DNA from: JACKHO01 sp041398745
GTDB taxonomy: Bacteria; Planctomycetota; Planctomycetia; Planctomycetales; Planctomycetaceae
DNA: 64,000 bases
Direction of reading: 5' to 3'
Assembly: GCA_041398745.1 (NCBI GenBank)
Contig: JAWKUB010000005.1
Location: forward strand, 620,001 to 684,000
Within the stretch, counting starts at the first letter, position 1, and every line of letters starts with the position of its first letter. Made by a program: the position numbers and the translations under genes. Shown piece after piece: positions 8,258-17,837 of this stretch. The notes under the pieces were generated by a model, which saw only the letters and a program-made list of their open reading frames with translations, did not search any database and had not been told where the DNA came from.

Positions 8258-9730
8258 TCAGTCCCCCTCCACTTGGGATTCGGAGACCGTGCGAGGATTC
8301 AGCCGTTCGTCGGACGTTCTGATGAACGACGTCACCATCAACACCAGGAGAATGGCACACCACACCCAACTCCACCGCGTCGCTGTACTCTCGGACGCTG
8401 GTTCCCCATTTTCTTTTGGCGGCGGCCAGACGAACCGAATTCCCATGAAGTACATGACGGTCGCCAGACAGAAGCCTGACCACAGCAACACATCGAGAGC
8501 GGTTTCCGTTTCCGGCCAGTCGAGTGCCAACTGCATGTGCGATCCCGCGGCAGCAAAGACTGGAACCATTCCAAACACGAGCAGTGAAAACCATCCAGCC
8601 GTACGATTCATTCCAGCAGAACGGTTGGTCGCCAGCAACCACAAAATCGCTGCCGTTCCCATCACCAATACGGCACTCCAAATTGCCGAGGCAGGATGCA
8701 ATACCCCTAACGCGACGACCAACACGGAAAGCTGGTTCCCCCAGGTGAGGATGACTTTCGACTCGGGCCGTGTACTCACCGCCGCTGCGGCGAGTTCTGC
8801 ACCAACAACGAGCAGACCGATGACTGAGGGGACTGCCAGGCCAACAAACACGAGCAATCGATTTCCCGTGTAGGCTGGCAGCAGCAGGAAAGCCACGTAC
8901 AACAATTGCAGCTTTGTCAGGACCGCATTGGTCCACAGGAGTGGACTGAATGAGCTATGAGCGTTGACTGATTTCAACCAACCATGAAATGGAAACACGC
9001 CCGACAGAATGAGGACTCCAACCAGAGAAGGAATGAGCGTCCAACCCCGAACCTGAGCCCAAAGTTCATCGGCCGCGGGATGCTGACTGGCCACGGCAGC
9101 AATGTGGGCTAGATCACTGGACAAGACGAACCCCGTCGCTGATGGAGCGGAATGCGGGGCAGAACGAACCAGTGACAACGCACCGGCCAGGGCGGCGAGT
9201 CCGAGGAATATGCCAGCCCATCCAGCCAGCAGCCAGTTCAGCGAGAGTTGCTGTGGCTGGTTCGAATCATCCTCTGTCGTGTTTTCACTCTGACTTGGCT
9301 GCCAACAGGCAACACAAATTGCGGACCAAATACCGCCCGTCAGCAAAGACGTGGCATCGTTCGCGACAACAAACAGGAAGGTCGTGGCGAGTAGTCTGAT
9401 TGAGAGAGAAGAACTGCCTTGAGTCGTCGCCGTCCAAGCCACGAGCACGATGTACCACAAGATTTGAATTCGAGTGGAATCAATAACCCAGGAAGGTGTC
9501 ACTAGTCCCGGAGCAAGAGTCGTGGAAACTCTCCAGGTGAGCCCCACACTTTCGGCCCTGTTGACCAGCATGAGAACAGTCAACGCCGCTAACGTAATAG
9601 TTGCCGCCGCCAGCCCAACCCTTGCGGCGGTGTTTCGTTCGGAATTTGAACGAAACCAAAGCACGAGCGCTGTACTGCACAGCGGCCCGCACACCAGGAA
9701 TGCCAGAAGAAGTTGTCCGATTGAATACAC
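8258..9730 (-). CDS. Divergent NuoL/M-like proton-translocating membrane subunit
   Basis: The 490-residue polytopic membrane protein has about 12-14 helices. The stretch GVFPFHGWLKSVNAHSSFSP followed by LLWTNAVLTKLQLLYVAFLLL matches the antiporter-like core of NuoL/NuoM (F-P-H-G-W-L, then a lysine in the next helix). This is the region carrying the proton-channel histidine and lysine. The start used is GTG at 9730, with no clear ribosome-binding site; a later start is possible. It pairs with the NuoN-like gene 3 bases downstream and lies 63 bases after the FG-GAP gene on the same strand. Confidence 0.6.
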   Translation of the reverse strand: MYSIGQLLLAFLVCGPLCSTALVLWFRSNSERNTAARVGLAAATITLAALTVLMLVNRAESVGLTWRVSTTLAPGLVTPSWVIDSTRIQILWYIVLVAWTATTQGSSSLSIRLLATTFLFVVANDATSLLTGGIWSAICVACWQPSQSENTTEDDSNQPQQLSLNWLLAGWAGIFLGLAALAGALSLVRSAPHSAPSATGFVLSSDLAHIAAVASQHPAADELWAQVRGWTLIPSLVGVLILSGVFPFHGWLKSVNAHSSFSPLLWTNAVLTKLQLLYVAFLLLPAYTGNRLLVFVGLAVPSVIGLLVVGAELAAAAVSTRPESKVILTWGNQLSVLVVALGVLHPASAIWSAVLVMGTAAILWLLATNRSAGMNRTAGWFSLLVFGMVPVFAAAGSHMQLALDWPETETALDVLLWSGFCLATVMYFMGIRFVWPPPKENGEPASESTATRWSWVWCAILLVLMVTSFIRTSDERLNPRTVSESQVEGD

Positions 9731-9793
9731 GTCGATGATTGCGAAGAGGCTACAGGCTCATTGTGAATTCAACCGGCCAACGCCGCCGACTTC

Positions 9794-12790
9794 TTAATCC
9801 CAGTTCTCTTTGGTCAGCACGTCACCCACCTCGATTTGGCTGGGATCAACAACGACATGTTTAATGCGTTGACGCTTCCATGTATAGCTCATGTGGACGA
9901 GACCATCCTCCGTCTGGATGATGGCGGGATAGCTGAACTCACCTTTCTCTTCCTGCTCCAGAATGGCACCTTTCCGCCAGGTCAGCCCGTCATCCGAAAT
10001 TGCGAGATTCAACAATCCGCGACGTCCCCAGCCGGTTTTTCCACTCCCCAGGTGATTGTAAATCAGCAAGTGCCGACCATCTTGCAGGGTGACAACTTCA
10101 ATACCTGCGTTCGGATTCGGCAGGTCAATGGCTTCGAGTTTCGACCATGTTTCTCCTTGATCTTTTGAGAAACTGGTCACCAGCACGCTCTCCTTTGTAC
10201 GGCAGAGAACCTGCAGGCGGCCATCTTTGTGTTGCAGAAACGTGGGCTGAATGGCGTTAAATGTTGTCGCCGGCTCAATGGGACCAATACGTTTCCAGGT
10301 ACCACTCGGCACTCCATCTTTCAAAACGGTCTTTTCAAAGTGAATGGTCCAGCCGTCGTATTCCGTGGAGGACCCACTGAGCAACGTCTCTCCGTCAGCG
10401 AGAAGGATAGGTTTGCAGCGGACAGGGCCGTCGATGCCTTCGGGGAGACGACGGCGATCGCGGAACGTGCGACCACGGTCGTAACTGATCATCATTTCAC
10501 CCCACCATTCGCGGGGATTCGGGCCGACCTTGAAGAACAACAAGAGAGGTGCATCACCCGGCGGTTGATACAGCACGGGATTCCAGCAGGGATACCGCAA
10601 GCCATTGTGTTGGATTCCATTGGCCCACTCTTTGGGAGACGACCAACTGTTGCCATCGTGATAGCTCGACCAAATGCCGACGTCGTCCTTGCCTTCTTTG
10701 GTTCCACCGAACCATACGGTCACGAGGCCGCGTGACGTCTTGCAAATTGATGAAGCATGGCACTCCGGGAAACTCGCCTTCGTGTAGACAAACTCTTCTT
10801 TCACGAGTCCAGGAAACCGTGATTCTTTCACTGGTTTCGCAGGCGACGCAGTGAGTGATTCAGGTTTGAAGGAAATGCAGTCATCATGGGCCGCGTAGTA
10901 CAACCGACCATTTTCCGCACCGACCAGCAGGTCGGGCTTGCCGTCCTGGTCGAAATCACAGGCGGAGGGGCTGGACGTATGGCCCGCGACATTGCGCCTG
11001 GCAAGATTTCCAATGCGTTTGAGTACGACTTTGCCGTCGCGGTCTTCGCAGTTGCGATACCATGTAGCATTCTCTGAATTCACCAGCAAATCGAGTCGAC
11101 CGTCACCGTCCCAGTCAACCACGTCGAGTTTGACTCGGCCTGAGGAACCGCAGGACTTGGCATTCAACCGGACGGGCGTGTTCTGTTCGTCAATGAACAT
11201 CCGCTCTGCGGCACCGCCGCTGCGTCGCAATGTTAGATACCCTTCCTGATCGAGCATGACGAGATCGAGCTTCTTGTCACCGTCGAAATCCACAGCAACC
11301 GGAGTCGTTCGCCACTGGCTAAGGGATGAACTTGATTTGGTTTGCCACCAGTACCACGCCGGTGGAGCTTCGCTGCGACCGGTGTCGAGAAGCGTGTCGG
11401 TGAGATGGTCACCGTCATTTCTCAGCACACCAATACGTGCCAGAATCGAGTTGTAAATAATGTCGGGGTCACCGTCTGCATCCCAGTCCGCAACGGAGAG
11501 GGTTGTGTATCCCCACTTTGCTTCAGCCGGACCTTGAATCGATCCGTTCGAACCGGCCAACACTCGAAATTCGCGAGCATTGTCACCCTCGCCGACAGTC
11601 AGACGAGTCGGTGCCGACCACTTGGGTCGCCCGTCAACGCCGTCACCGAGATTCTCGAACAGCGCAACATAGCCAGCAGTATTTCCACACAGGATGTCTT
11701 CATCTCCGTCGCCATCCCAGTCGTATGCGTATGGAGTTGCGAGCGCGCCGAACTTGAGCGTGTCCGCTTCCTGCTGGAAGTATTTGGGTGTGAGAAAGAC
11801 CGGCTGCCTACCTCTCAACTCACCGGCGTTTTCTACGAAGGCGACACGGCCGTCTTCATCACCAACAATTAAATCGAGGTCACCATCTGTGTCCCAGTCG
11901 ACCACCGTGGGAGTGATCATCTGCAAATCCATCACGAGAGGTGCGCCGGTGTTGTCGTTTAGCTTGATGCCCGCCGCGTAGTCGGGCTCGGTGCGCGATC
12001 CGATGTTCTCGAAGTACGTGAAGCCATCAAGGAATTCCCCGCATAGTAAGTCGAGATCGCCGTCACCATCGAAGTCGGCAAAGTTCGGAGAAGGCCAGCC
12101 ATACACGTCGATTTCACCGCCACCCGCATCGAGCATTCGCGGCGTGGAGGAGTACTTCGGTTCGGCGTCGGTCCCTTCATTGTCAATAACATAGACGTAA
12201 CCATGCAGACGCCCGTTTCGCCAGCGGCCAAAATTGTCGTAGGCATGATCCCACGCGAAGTCGGTCCAGTCGCCCACTCCGACGATGACGTCCTGGTCTC
12301 CGTCACCATCGAAGTCGACGTACCGCCACATATTGGCCCGGACTGCATTCTCGTGAATGTTGCCGCGAGGATAAATGCGTTGGCCAGCATCAAAATCGAA
12401 GACACCCGTCTCCGTGTTACGCGGGAACTCCACATTGGTCTGCAGAATGCGCTGCTCGCCATTTACGTAGCTGACTTGCATGTTGTGTGAGGTCTTTCCC
12501 ACACGCACGCCCGGTTTGAAAACGGGGAACTTTACCGTTGAATCTTGCGAAGGGTTTTCAAAGTAGTACACACCGTTCGACGGCTTGTCGGGGCAGGACA
12601 CCAGCAAATCCAAATCACCGTCGTTGTCATAGTCCAGCGGCATGGGCCACGCCCACAGTCCCACCCCCAAATCGACATTCAGCCCCGGGTTGTTGTATTT
12701 CAACTCGGTGAGTTTCCAGTCGTCCTGAGCGTGCAACTGGCCCGTGACCGTGAAGAACAGAAGCGGAATAAGGAATTGAATGCGTGTCAT
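9794..12790 (-). CDS. Secreted FG-GAP/VCBS repeat protein fused to a sialidase-like domain
   Basis: The 998-residue protein begins with a signal peptide (residues 1-21, ending LHAQ). Residues of about 40-640 carry many DxDGDGDxD calcium-binding FG-GAP/VCBS motifs, such as DYDNDGDLDLL and DFDGDGDQDVI, predicting a beta-propeller. The last 330 residues are a BNR/sialidase-type propeller, with SYDRGRTFRDRR, FSKDQGETWSKLEAI and SDDGLTWRKG as Asp-box-like repeats. It should act outside the cytoplasm on glycans, but whether it is a true sialidase cannot be read from the sequence. Complete, with an ATG start. Confidence 0.85.
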   Translation of the reverse strand: MTRIQFLIPLLFFTVTGQLHAQDDWKLTELKYNNPGLNVDLGVGLWAWPMPLDYDNDGDLDLLVSCPDKPSNGVYYFENPSQDSTVKFPVFKPGVRVGKTSHNMQVSYVNGEQRILQTNVEFPRNTETGVFDFDAGQRIYPRGNIHENAVRANMWRYVDFDGDGDQDVIVGVGDWTDFAWDHAYDNFGRWRNGRLHGYVYVIDNEGTDAEPKYSSTPRMLDAGGGEIDVYGWPSPNFADFDGDGDLDLLCGEFLDGFTYFENIGSRTEPDYAAGIKLNDNTGAPLVMDLQMITPTVVDWDTDGDLDLIVGDEDGRVAFVENAGELRGRQPVFLTPKYFQQEADTLKFGALATPYAYDWDGDGDEDILCGNTAGYVALFENLGDGVDGRPKWSAPTRLTVGEGDNAREFRVLAGSNGSIQGPAEAKWGYTTLSVADWDADGDPDIIYNSILARIGVLRNDGDHLTDTLLDTGRSEAPPAWYWWQTKSSSSLSQWRTTPVAVDFDGDKKLDLVMLDQEGYLTLRRSGGAAERMFIDEQNTPVRLNAKSCGSSGRVKLDVVDWDGDGRLDLLVNSENATWYRNCEDRDGKVVLKRIGNLARRNVAGHTSSPSACDFDQDGKPDLLVGAENGRLYYAAHDDCISFKPESLTASPAKPVKESRFPGLVKEEFVYTKASFPECHASSICKTSRGLVTVWFGGTKEGKDDVGIWSSYHDGNSWSSPKEWANGIQHNGLRYPCWNPVLYQPPGDAPLLLFFKVGPNPREWWGEMMISYDRGRTFRDRRRLPEGIDGPVRCKPILLADGETLLSGSSTEYDGWTIHFEKTVLKDGVPSGTWKRIGPIEPATTFNAIQPTFLQHKDGRLQVLCRTKESVLVTSFSKDQGETWSKLEAIDLPNPNAGIEVVTLQDGRHLLIYNHLGSGKTGWGRRGLLNLAISDDGLTWRKGAILEQEEKGEFSYPAIIQTEDGLVHMSYTWKRQRIKHVVVDPSQIEVGDVLTKENWD

Positions 12791-12931
12791 GAAAAGTGAT
12801 TCTGGCGAAGAACTTTGTGATCGGTTTTTTCGAGACCTCAGATTGTCGTCGAATGGCTACTGTTCTTCCAGCGACGCGACGAATTGTGCCGCATCACAAT
12901 GACTTAACCCACGAAATCAATCGCTCAGCAG

Positions 12932-13411
12932 TTACAGACACTGACGAATCACGCGTGCCTGATAAACCATGCCGGAATCGGGATCAACGGAAACCATGAG
13001 CTTGGGCCAGCAGACAACATGCACTTGAGTCGTTGCCGCTTCGCGACTCAGCGCCAAATGTTGTTCAGTCATGGGCAACAAAAAAGTGTACCAGACTCTG
13101 CTGCGTCTCCGGTCAGCCTCTTCAGTGATGTCTGCAAGCTCGAGTACATCCACAAACTCCTTTGCGGGATGACCACAAACCTCATGTCTCCGCATACTTG
13201 ATATGAATTCGGCAATGAGCGGATTGAGCTCTGACTGGTCGACCATGTCAATGGCGTCCTCGTCAACGGTCTCTGTCAAATGAGTGTGCAGCGGAAGGCT
13301 CTGCAGATAGTCGTGAATCCAAAGGCAAGCGATGACGGCAAATGCGACCACCGCCAACCAAGACATCCAGGCCTTGGTGTTCGCAGAATTTAACGGGATA
13401 TGTTTTGTCAT
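12932..13411 (-). CDS. Single-pass membrane protein of unknown function
   Basis: The ATG at 13411 is preceded by GGAG and gives 159 residues; the open frame extends 42 codons further upstream, but that part is basic and unlike a leader. One membrane helix lies at about residues 15-33 (MSWLAVVAFAVIACLWI). The rest is an extracytoplasmic soluble domain with two cysteines near ...RRHEVCGHPAKEF and ...VVCW. I do not recognise the family. It is convergent with nothing and has no operon partner. Confidence 0.55.
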   Translation of the reverse strand: MTKHIPLNSANTKAWMSWLAVVAFAVIACLWIHDYLQSLPLHTHLTETVDEDAIDMVDQSELNPLIAEFISSMRRHEVCGHPAKEFVDVLELADITEEADRRRSRVWYTFLLPMTEQHLALSREAATTQVHVVCWPKLMVSVDPDSGMVYQARVIRQCL

Positions 13412-13635
13412 CTTTTCAAGTCTCCGCACAATGAAGTGCGTCAGTCTACGCTGGGTACGCCCTGTAAAGCCAAAACGGTGGACAAATTGAAAACAATGAC
13501 GTTTGTCGGACTTTTGTGCAAAACAGGATTGCACCAACTTAAGAGTTGGTGATAATCACGCCTATGTCAAAGAGGCGTGCTTGGCGTTGCCTCGACTTTT
13601 GGTCTCTCGTTCTCACATTTTTGAAAGGGTTCCCC

Positions 13636-13692
13636 ATGTTGATCCGCCTTCTGGTTCGCCTCATCATCAGTGCGTTCTTCCGCGGCAAATAA
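13636..13692 (+). CDS. Candidate 18-residue hydrophobic basic peptide
   Basis: The frame encodes MLIRLLVRLIISAFFRGK, an amphipathic or membrane-active helix with regularly spaced arginines. A GAAAGGG purine tract lies 7 bases before the ATG. Its size and character resemble small toxins of type I systems or small membrane regulators, but no homologue can be named. It sits between two hairpins and an intrinsic terminator, which favours real transcription. Confidence 0.35.
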   Translation: MLIRLLVRLIISAFFRGK

Positions 13693-13718
13693 CTGCCCAT
13701 TGAATTTGGAATTCACCC

Positions 13719-13753
13719 TGCCCTCGCTGGTCCTGACCATGCGAGGGCATTTT
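13719..13753 (+). terminator. Rho-independent terminator
   Basis: TGCCCTCGC at 13719-13727 pairs with GCGAGGGCA at 13741-13749. The inner TGGTC/GACCA extends the stem after one bulge. TTTT follows at 13750-13753. It closes the short transcript carrying the 18-residue frame. Confidence 0.65.
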
Positions 13754-13901
13754 CATGCGCGGTGAACGCCTCAAAGCATTCCAAGCCGGATGCTCTCTCG
13801 ATATACGTCGACACGGACTCGGCGAATAGCACTTGTCGATTGCTTCCGTTAGCCTGCTCGTCACAAAGCCAGATGAATGACAAAACAGGAGAGCCGTCGC
13901 C

Positions 13902-16184
13902 GTGACGCGGCAGCAGCAACTTTTTGAGACAGAACCACCTCCCACTCCCTGGGAAGAAGCTGCGCGCTCCGATCAATTCACCGCGGAAGTTGTTTTCAAC
14001 CTCCCATTGGAGACGAGCTACCACTACTTAGTGCCACCCGAGTTGCGAGAACTCATTCAACCGGGACAACGAGTGCGCGTGCCGTTTGGTCGTGGTGACA
14101 AACTGACTACAGCCTATTGCGTCGGTGTGGGATACTCCGCCCCGACGAGCCGCAAGCTCAAGCAGCTTCAGGAAATTTTGGACCGCGAGCCGCTACTGAC
14201 GCCCAAAATGCTGAGGCTCACCGAGTGGATTGCGAACCGATACCTGTGCGGTTGGGGCCAGGTGCTGGAAAGCGTCATCCCTGCGGGTGTCAAGAAGCAG
14301 GCTGGTACGCGGGAAGTCACCTGTTATGAACCGGCTCCGAGTGTGTGCGAAGGAATTGCCGATCTTAAGCTGCCACGCAAACAGCGAGATGTCCTGCAAC
14401 TCCTGTGTGATGCAAACGGCGCCCTTCGGGTCGACGAAATCTCCGATGCCGTTGGCTGTGGAACTTCTCCCATTAACAGCCTGCGTGATAAGAAACTCAT
14501 TCTGCCCATTCGCCGCCGCACGAGTACGATGTCTCACGACTTTGGCGACACCAAGCTGCAGGACGACCTGACTCTCAACCCCGAACAGCAGGCCGTACTG
14601 ACGAAAATCGAAGGCCTGCTGCAAAAAGGGGAGCATGGAACGCTACTACTCTGCGGAGTCACTGGCAGCGGTAAAACGGAGGTCTACATCCAGGCCATTC
14701 GCGAAGTTGTCAGTTACGGTCGCCAGGCCATTGTGCTGGTTCCGGAAATCAGCCTGACGCCGCAAACCATTCGACGTTTTAGGTCCCGGTTTCCCTCTGT
14801 CGCTGTGTTGCACAGTCACCTCAGTGATGCCGAACGCCACTGGCACTGGCAGCAAATTGCACTCGGTGAAGTACAAGTGGTCGTGGGAGCCCGTAGTGCG
14901 GTATTTGCGCCGACGCCTCACCTGGGGCTGATTGTCATCGACGAAGAACACGAGACGACATTCAAGCAGCAGACAACTCCAAGGTACCACGCCCGTGAAG
15001 TAGCTCGGGAACGCGCGCGCGAAGAGAACATTCCGTTGCTACTGGGATCGGCCACGCCGTCATTGGAGTCACTGCAACGCGCACGCGACCGCAATGACAT
15101 TTGGCTGCCGCTGCATAATCGGGTCGAATCGAGACCGCTACCTCCCGTCCACATCGTCGACGTCCAACATGATCCCTATATCTCGAAGGGACATTCCATT
15201 GGCCGTGCGCTGGCAAACCAGATTAAAGCGGCGACAGACGACGGCGGCCAGGTCATTCTGTTCCTGAATTTGCGTGGCTACTCGACGGTGCTGTGGTGCC
15301 CGAAATGTCAGGGAATTCGTTGTCCTGACTGCGACATTACGCTCACGTGGCATCGTGACCGGGGACTGCTGCTGTGCCACAGTTGTGAATACTCGCAACC
15401 GCCACCGGAAGTTTGTCCCACCTGTTCCCGACCGGGTATGCGTTATCTCGGAACTGGCACGCAGCGGCTGGAAGCGGAAGTGAAACAGAAGTTTCCCAAG
15501 CTCCGCATCCTGCGAATGGACAGCGATTCCATGCGCAAGCCCGGCAGTCATGATGAAGCACTGGAATCATTCCGGGCTGGTGAAGTCGATTTACTGCTCG
15601 GAACCCAAATGATTGCCAAGGGACTCGACTTTCCGAATGTCACACTCGTGGGTGTGGTCGATGCAGACACGCTCCTGCATCAACCAGACCTACGTGCTTC
15701 GGAACGCACGTTTCAGCTCATCGCACAGGTTGCTGGACGCACGGGACGTGGCGATTTGGGTGGCCGAGTGCTCGTGCAAACGATGTCACCCGACGAGCCG
15801 GTCATTCAGTTTGCTTCGCGGCACGATTACCTGGGCTTTGCAAAGCACGAACTCGAAAACCGCGAGGCCGCCATGGCACCGCCGTTTCAGTCGCTGGCGA
15901 GAATTGTGGTTCGTGGATTAGACGACGAAGTGACGCAAGCTGAAACACGCCGCATTGCCTCGGCGTTTCGCGAAGCGGCCAACAAACTTGGTTCGGACGT
16001 GCGACTTCTCGGTCCGGCGCCCGCACCGGTCGCCAAACTTAAGAAGCATTTTCGCTACCACTTCCTGCTATACGCCCCACAAATCGAAGCCATTCAGGAA
16101 GTGTGGCGCAGCACCAGCAAAAACCTGAAACTGGAAGCTGGAGTGGAAATGCAAATTGATGTCGACCCACTCGACATGCGTTAG
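13902..16184 (+). CDS. priA: Primosomal replication protein N', PriA helicase
   Basis: The 760-residue cytoplasmic helicase reloads the replisome at stalled forks. The GTG start at 13902 has AGGAG ten bases upstream. Motifs in order: an N-terminal DNA-binding domain (FNLPLETSYHYLVP); Walker A GVTGSGKT at about residue 248; DEEH box VIDEEHE; the paired zinc-binding cysteines in CPKCQGIRCPDCDITLTWHR and CHSCEYSQPPPEVCPTC; and helicase motifs V and VI (LLGTQMIAKGLDFPNVTLVG, QVAGRTGRG). Full length. Its stop codon directly abuts the stop of the convergent gene at 16185. Confidence 0.95.
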   Translation: MTRQQQLFETEPPPTPWEEAARSDQFTAEVVFNLPLETSYHYLVPPELRELIQPGQRVRVPFGRGDKLTTAYCVGVGYSAPTSRKLKQLQEILDREPLLTPKMLRLTEWIANRYLCGWGQVLESVIPAGVKKQAGTREVTCYEPAPSVCEGIADLKLPRKQRDVLQLLCDANGALRVDEISDAVGCGTSPINSLRDKKLILPIRRRTSTMSHDFGDTKLQDDLTLNPEQQAVLTKIEGLLQKGEHGTLLLCGVTGSGKTEVYIQAIREVVSYGRQAIVLVPEISLTPQTIRRFRSRFPSVAVLHSHLSDAERHWHWQQIALGEVQVVVGARSAVFAPTPHLGLIVIDEEHETTFKQQTTPRYHAREVARERAREENIPLLLGSATPSLESLQRARDRNDIWLPLHNRVESRPLPPVHIVDVQHDPYISKGHSIGRALANQIKAATDDGGQVILFLNLRGYSTVLWCPKCQGIRCPDCDITLTWHRDRGLLLCHSCEYSQPPPEVCPTCSRPGMRYLGTGTQRLEAEVKQKFPKLRILRMDSDSMRKPGSHDEALESFRAGEVDLLLGTQMIAKGLDFPNVTLVGVVDADTLLHQPDLRASERTFQLIAQVAGRTGRGDLGGRVLVQTMSPDEPVIQFASRHDYLGFAKHELENREAAMAPPFQSLARIVVRGLDDEVTQAETRRIASAFREAANKLGSDVRLLGPAPAPVAKLKKHFRYHFLLYAPQIEAIQEVWRSTSKNLKLEAGVEMQIDVDPLDMR

Positions 16185-17837
16185 TTAGCGACGACCCTTC
16201 ATGCGACCGGTAATTGCCGTAGCGATGAGTTGCAGAAACGGTTCGTCGAACGTGACTTGTGAGGACAAACCATCTGGCTCGACCTGAACCGTGGCGTGAA
16301 TTGCGTCGCGCTGCTCGTCGGCGAATGCTGTTTTGAGGGCGTCCACAAATTGGGGATCGCGCCCAATCTTTTCCAAATAAGGCAGCCATGGACGCACATG
16401 CAGTTCAATTGAGCCAATGCGTGCAGGCCAATCGTTCTCAGAAGCAACGGCTGTCATACGTTCGCGAACTTCGTCCTGCAATTTGTCGTGCCCCACTGCA
16501 ATCCAGAGAGCGTTTCCCCCCGCTCCGACGTAGAGCGTTGAGTCTTTTCCATAGAGGCTTTGCTCGATGAGGTTGCGGTCATGGGAATGCACTCGATGCA
16601 GTGCAATTCCATTCACGGTTAAAGCATTCAAATTGACGTGTTCAATTCCATCGGACTTTTCCGCTTCAGGCAACAGCACCTGCATGGCGTCATTGAGGCG
16701 CTCTGCACCTTTGATGTGTACGCCTGCGAGTAGTGCCATGTCTGACTCGGTTGGCACGAATTCCAGCAGGACTTCGGCGTGTTGACTCTCCAGGCTCTGG
16801 TCAAACGCTTCGAACAATCCCAAGACCACGTCACGCTGTTGTCGTGTTGCTTTTTCCAATTCCTTCTTCACGGCCTCCCTTGCCCGATTGGCTACTTGAG
16901 CGAGCAAATCGCAAACACGCGGCGGCACTAGGGCTAAAGCCTGAACGCGAAGTGCCGCGGGAGTTGTCGTTGAAGCAGAGAAGTAGTTCTCTTCAGAATT
17001 CAGATGCTGCAACTGTTGCGCAATGGTTCCGGCGGTCAATGTCTTCCAACGCGTTGACAGAACCATGGCGACTGGAGCGACCGCATCACCTTCCGGAATG
17101 AAATCGAGTGCCACCTCAATGGAGGTCGTTTCTTCGATGAACAATGCCACGCAACGCTCTGCGAATTGTAGCACTTCAACTCGCAATGCATGGTCAGCAT
17201 CGCTTTCGCCGAGTCGCTGACGCTGATCAACTTCACTGTCGGAATGCAGTTTCTCCCGCAGCTTCTCTTTGAGTCTTCGAGGAATGCGGGTGGCGTCGAA
17301 CGTCAGCAGAATGTCTGAGCCGTCGACTACCTCCAGCGGCGTCATGAGCGGCGCTTCGAATGCGGACTCTGTTGGTGACACCAGCACCTTGTCATCATCG
17401 AACCGCACGTAAGGATGCTTGCCTTCCCCCTCGCCACGTTTTCGTAGTCGGAGCGAGGAGCCTTCTTCATAAAATTCCAGTCCCAGTCGCTGGACCGTCG
17501 CACGGAAGGCGTCGGGACTGGTGAGCGGCAGGGCGATGCGAAAGGTCGGCTGTTCGCCCTGAACCTCGGGAACCAGAAACTCGACGCAGCAACAGCGTTC
17601 CGTATCGAGGCCGTCCAGATTGTTCGCGATCGCCATCAGTGCCTTCACGAACCTCGCAATCTCTGGACGCGATGTCTTCTCACTCAGAGCATCGGCATCA
17701 CTCACCAGACGATTCACGCTGGCAACCCTCAGCACCGCGACCGGCTCGCTGGCAAGCGTGAAAGGGGTAGTCGTTCCCCAAATCACCAGACTCAGCAAAA
17801 TGAATCGAAACCAGTTGAATGGAGGGCGGATTGACAT
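16185..17837 (-). CDS. Secreted protein of unknown function
   Basis: The 550-residue protein has a signal peptide (residues 1-29, hydrophobic FILLSLVIWGTTTPFTLA). A mixed alpha/beta body follows, starting PVAVLRVASVNRLVSDADAL. Such N-termini are common in large planctomycete-specific exported proteins that contain repeated DUF-like alpha/beta domains. No catalytic motif is visible. Two regions near residues 120 and 380 look weakly alike (the LTSPDAFRATVQRLG and IKGAERLNDAMQVL segments), which hints at a duplicated domain. It is a single gene, convergent with priA. Confidence 0.6.
   Translation of the reverse strand: MSIRPPFNWFRFILLSLVIWGTTTPFTLASEPVAVLRVASVNRLVSDADALSEKTSRPEIARFVKALMAIANNLDGLDTERCCCVEFLVPEVQGEQPTFRIALPLTSPDAFRATVQRLGLEFYEEGSSLRLRKRGEGEGKHPYVRFDDDKVLVSPTESAFEAPLMTPLEVVDGSDILLTFDATRIPRRLKEKLREKLHSDSEVDQRQRLGESDADHALRVEVLQFAERCVALFIEETTSIEVALDFIPEGDAVAPVAMVLSTRWKTLTAGTIAQQLQHLNSEENYFSASTTTPAALRVQALALVPPRVCDLLAQVANRAREAVKKELEKATRQQRDVVLGLFEAFDQSLESQHAEVLLEFVPTESDMALLAGVHIKGAERLNDAMQVLLPEAEKSDGIEHVNLNALTVNGIALHRVHSHDRNLIEQSLYGKDSTLYVGAGGNALWIAVGHDKLQDEVRERMTAVASENDWPARIGSIELHVRPWLPYLEKIGRDPQFVDALKTAFADEQRDAIHATVQVEPDGLSSQVTFDEPFLQLIATAITGRMKGRR

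Larger units (their letters stand above)
13532..13753 (+). ncRNA. Candidate structured transcript: two hairpins, 18-residue peptide, terminator
   Basis: In a gap of about 490 bases, four elements follow each other on the plus strand. A perfect hairpin lies at 13532-13551 (CACCAACT/AGTTGGTG, 4-base loop). A second is at 13557-13579 (CACGCC/GGCGTG). A tiny reading frame runs from 13636 to 13692. A strong stem at 13719-13749 is followed by TTTT. The order suggests a short transcript of about 200 bases that is a small RNA, a dual-function RNA or a peptide messenger. It ends 150 bases before priA, so it is not simply a priA leader. Confidence 0.35.
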
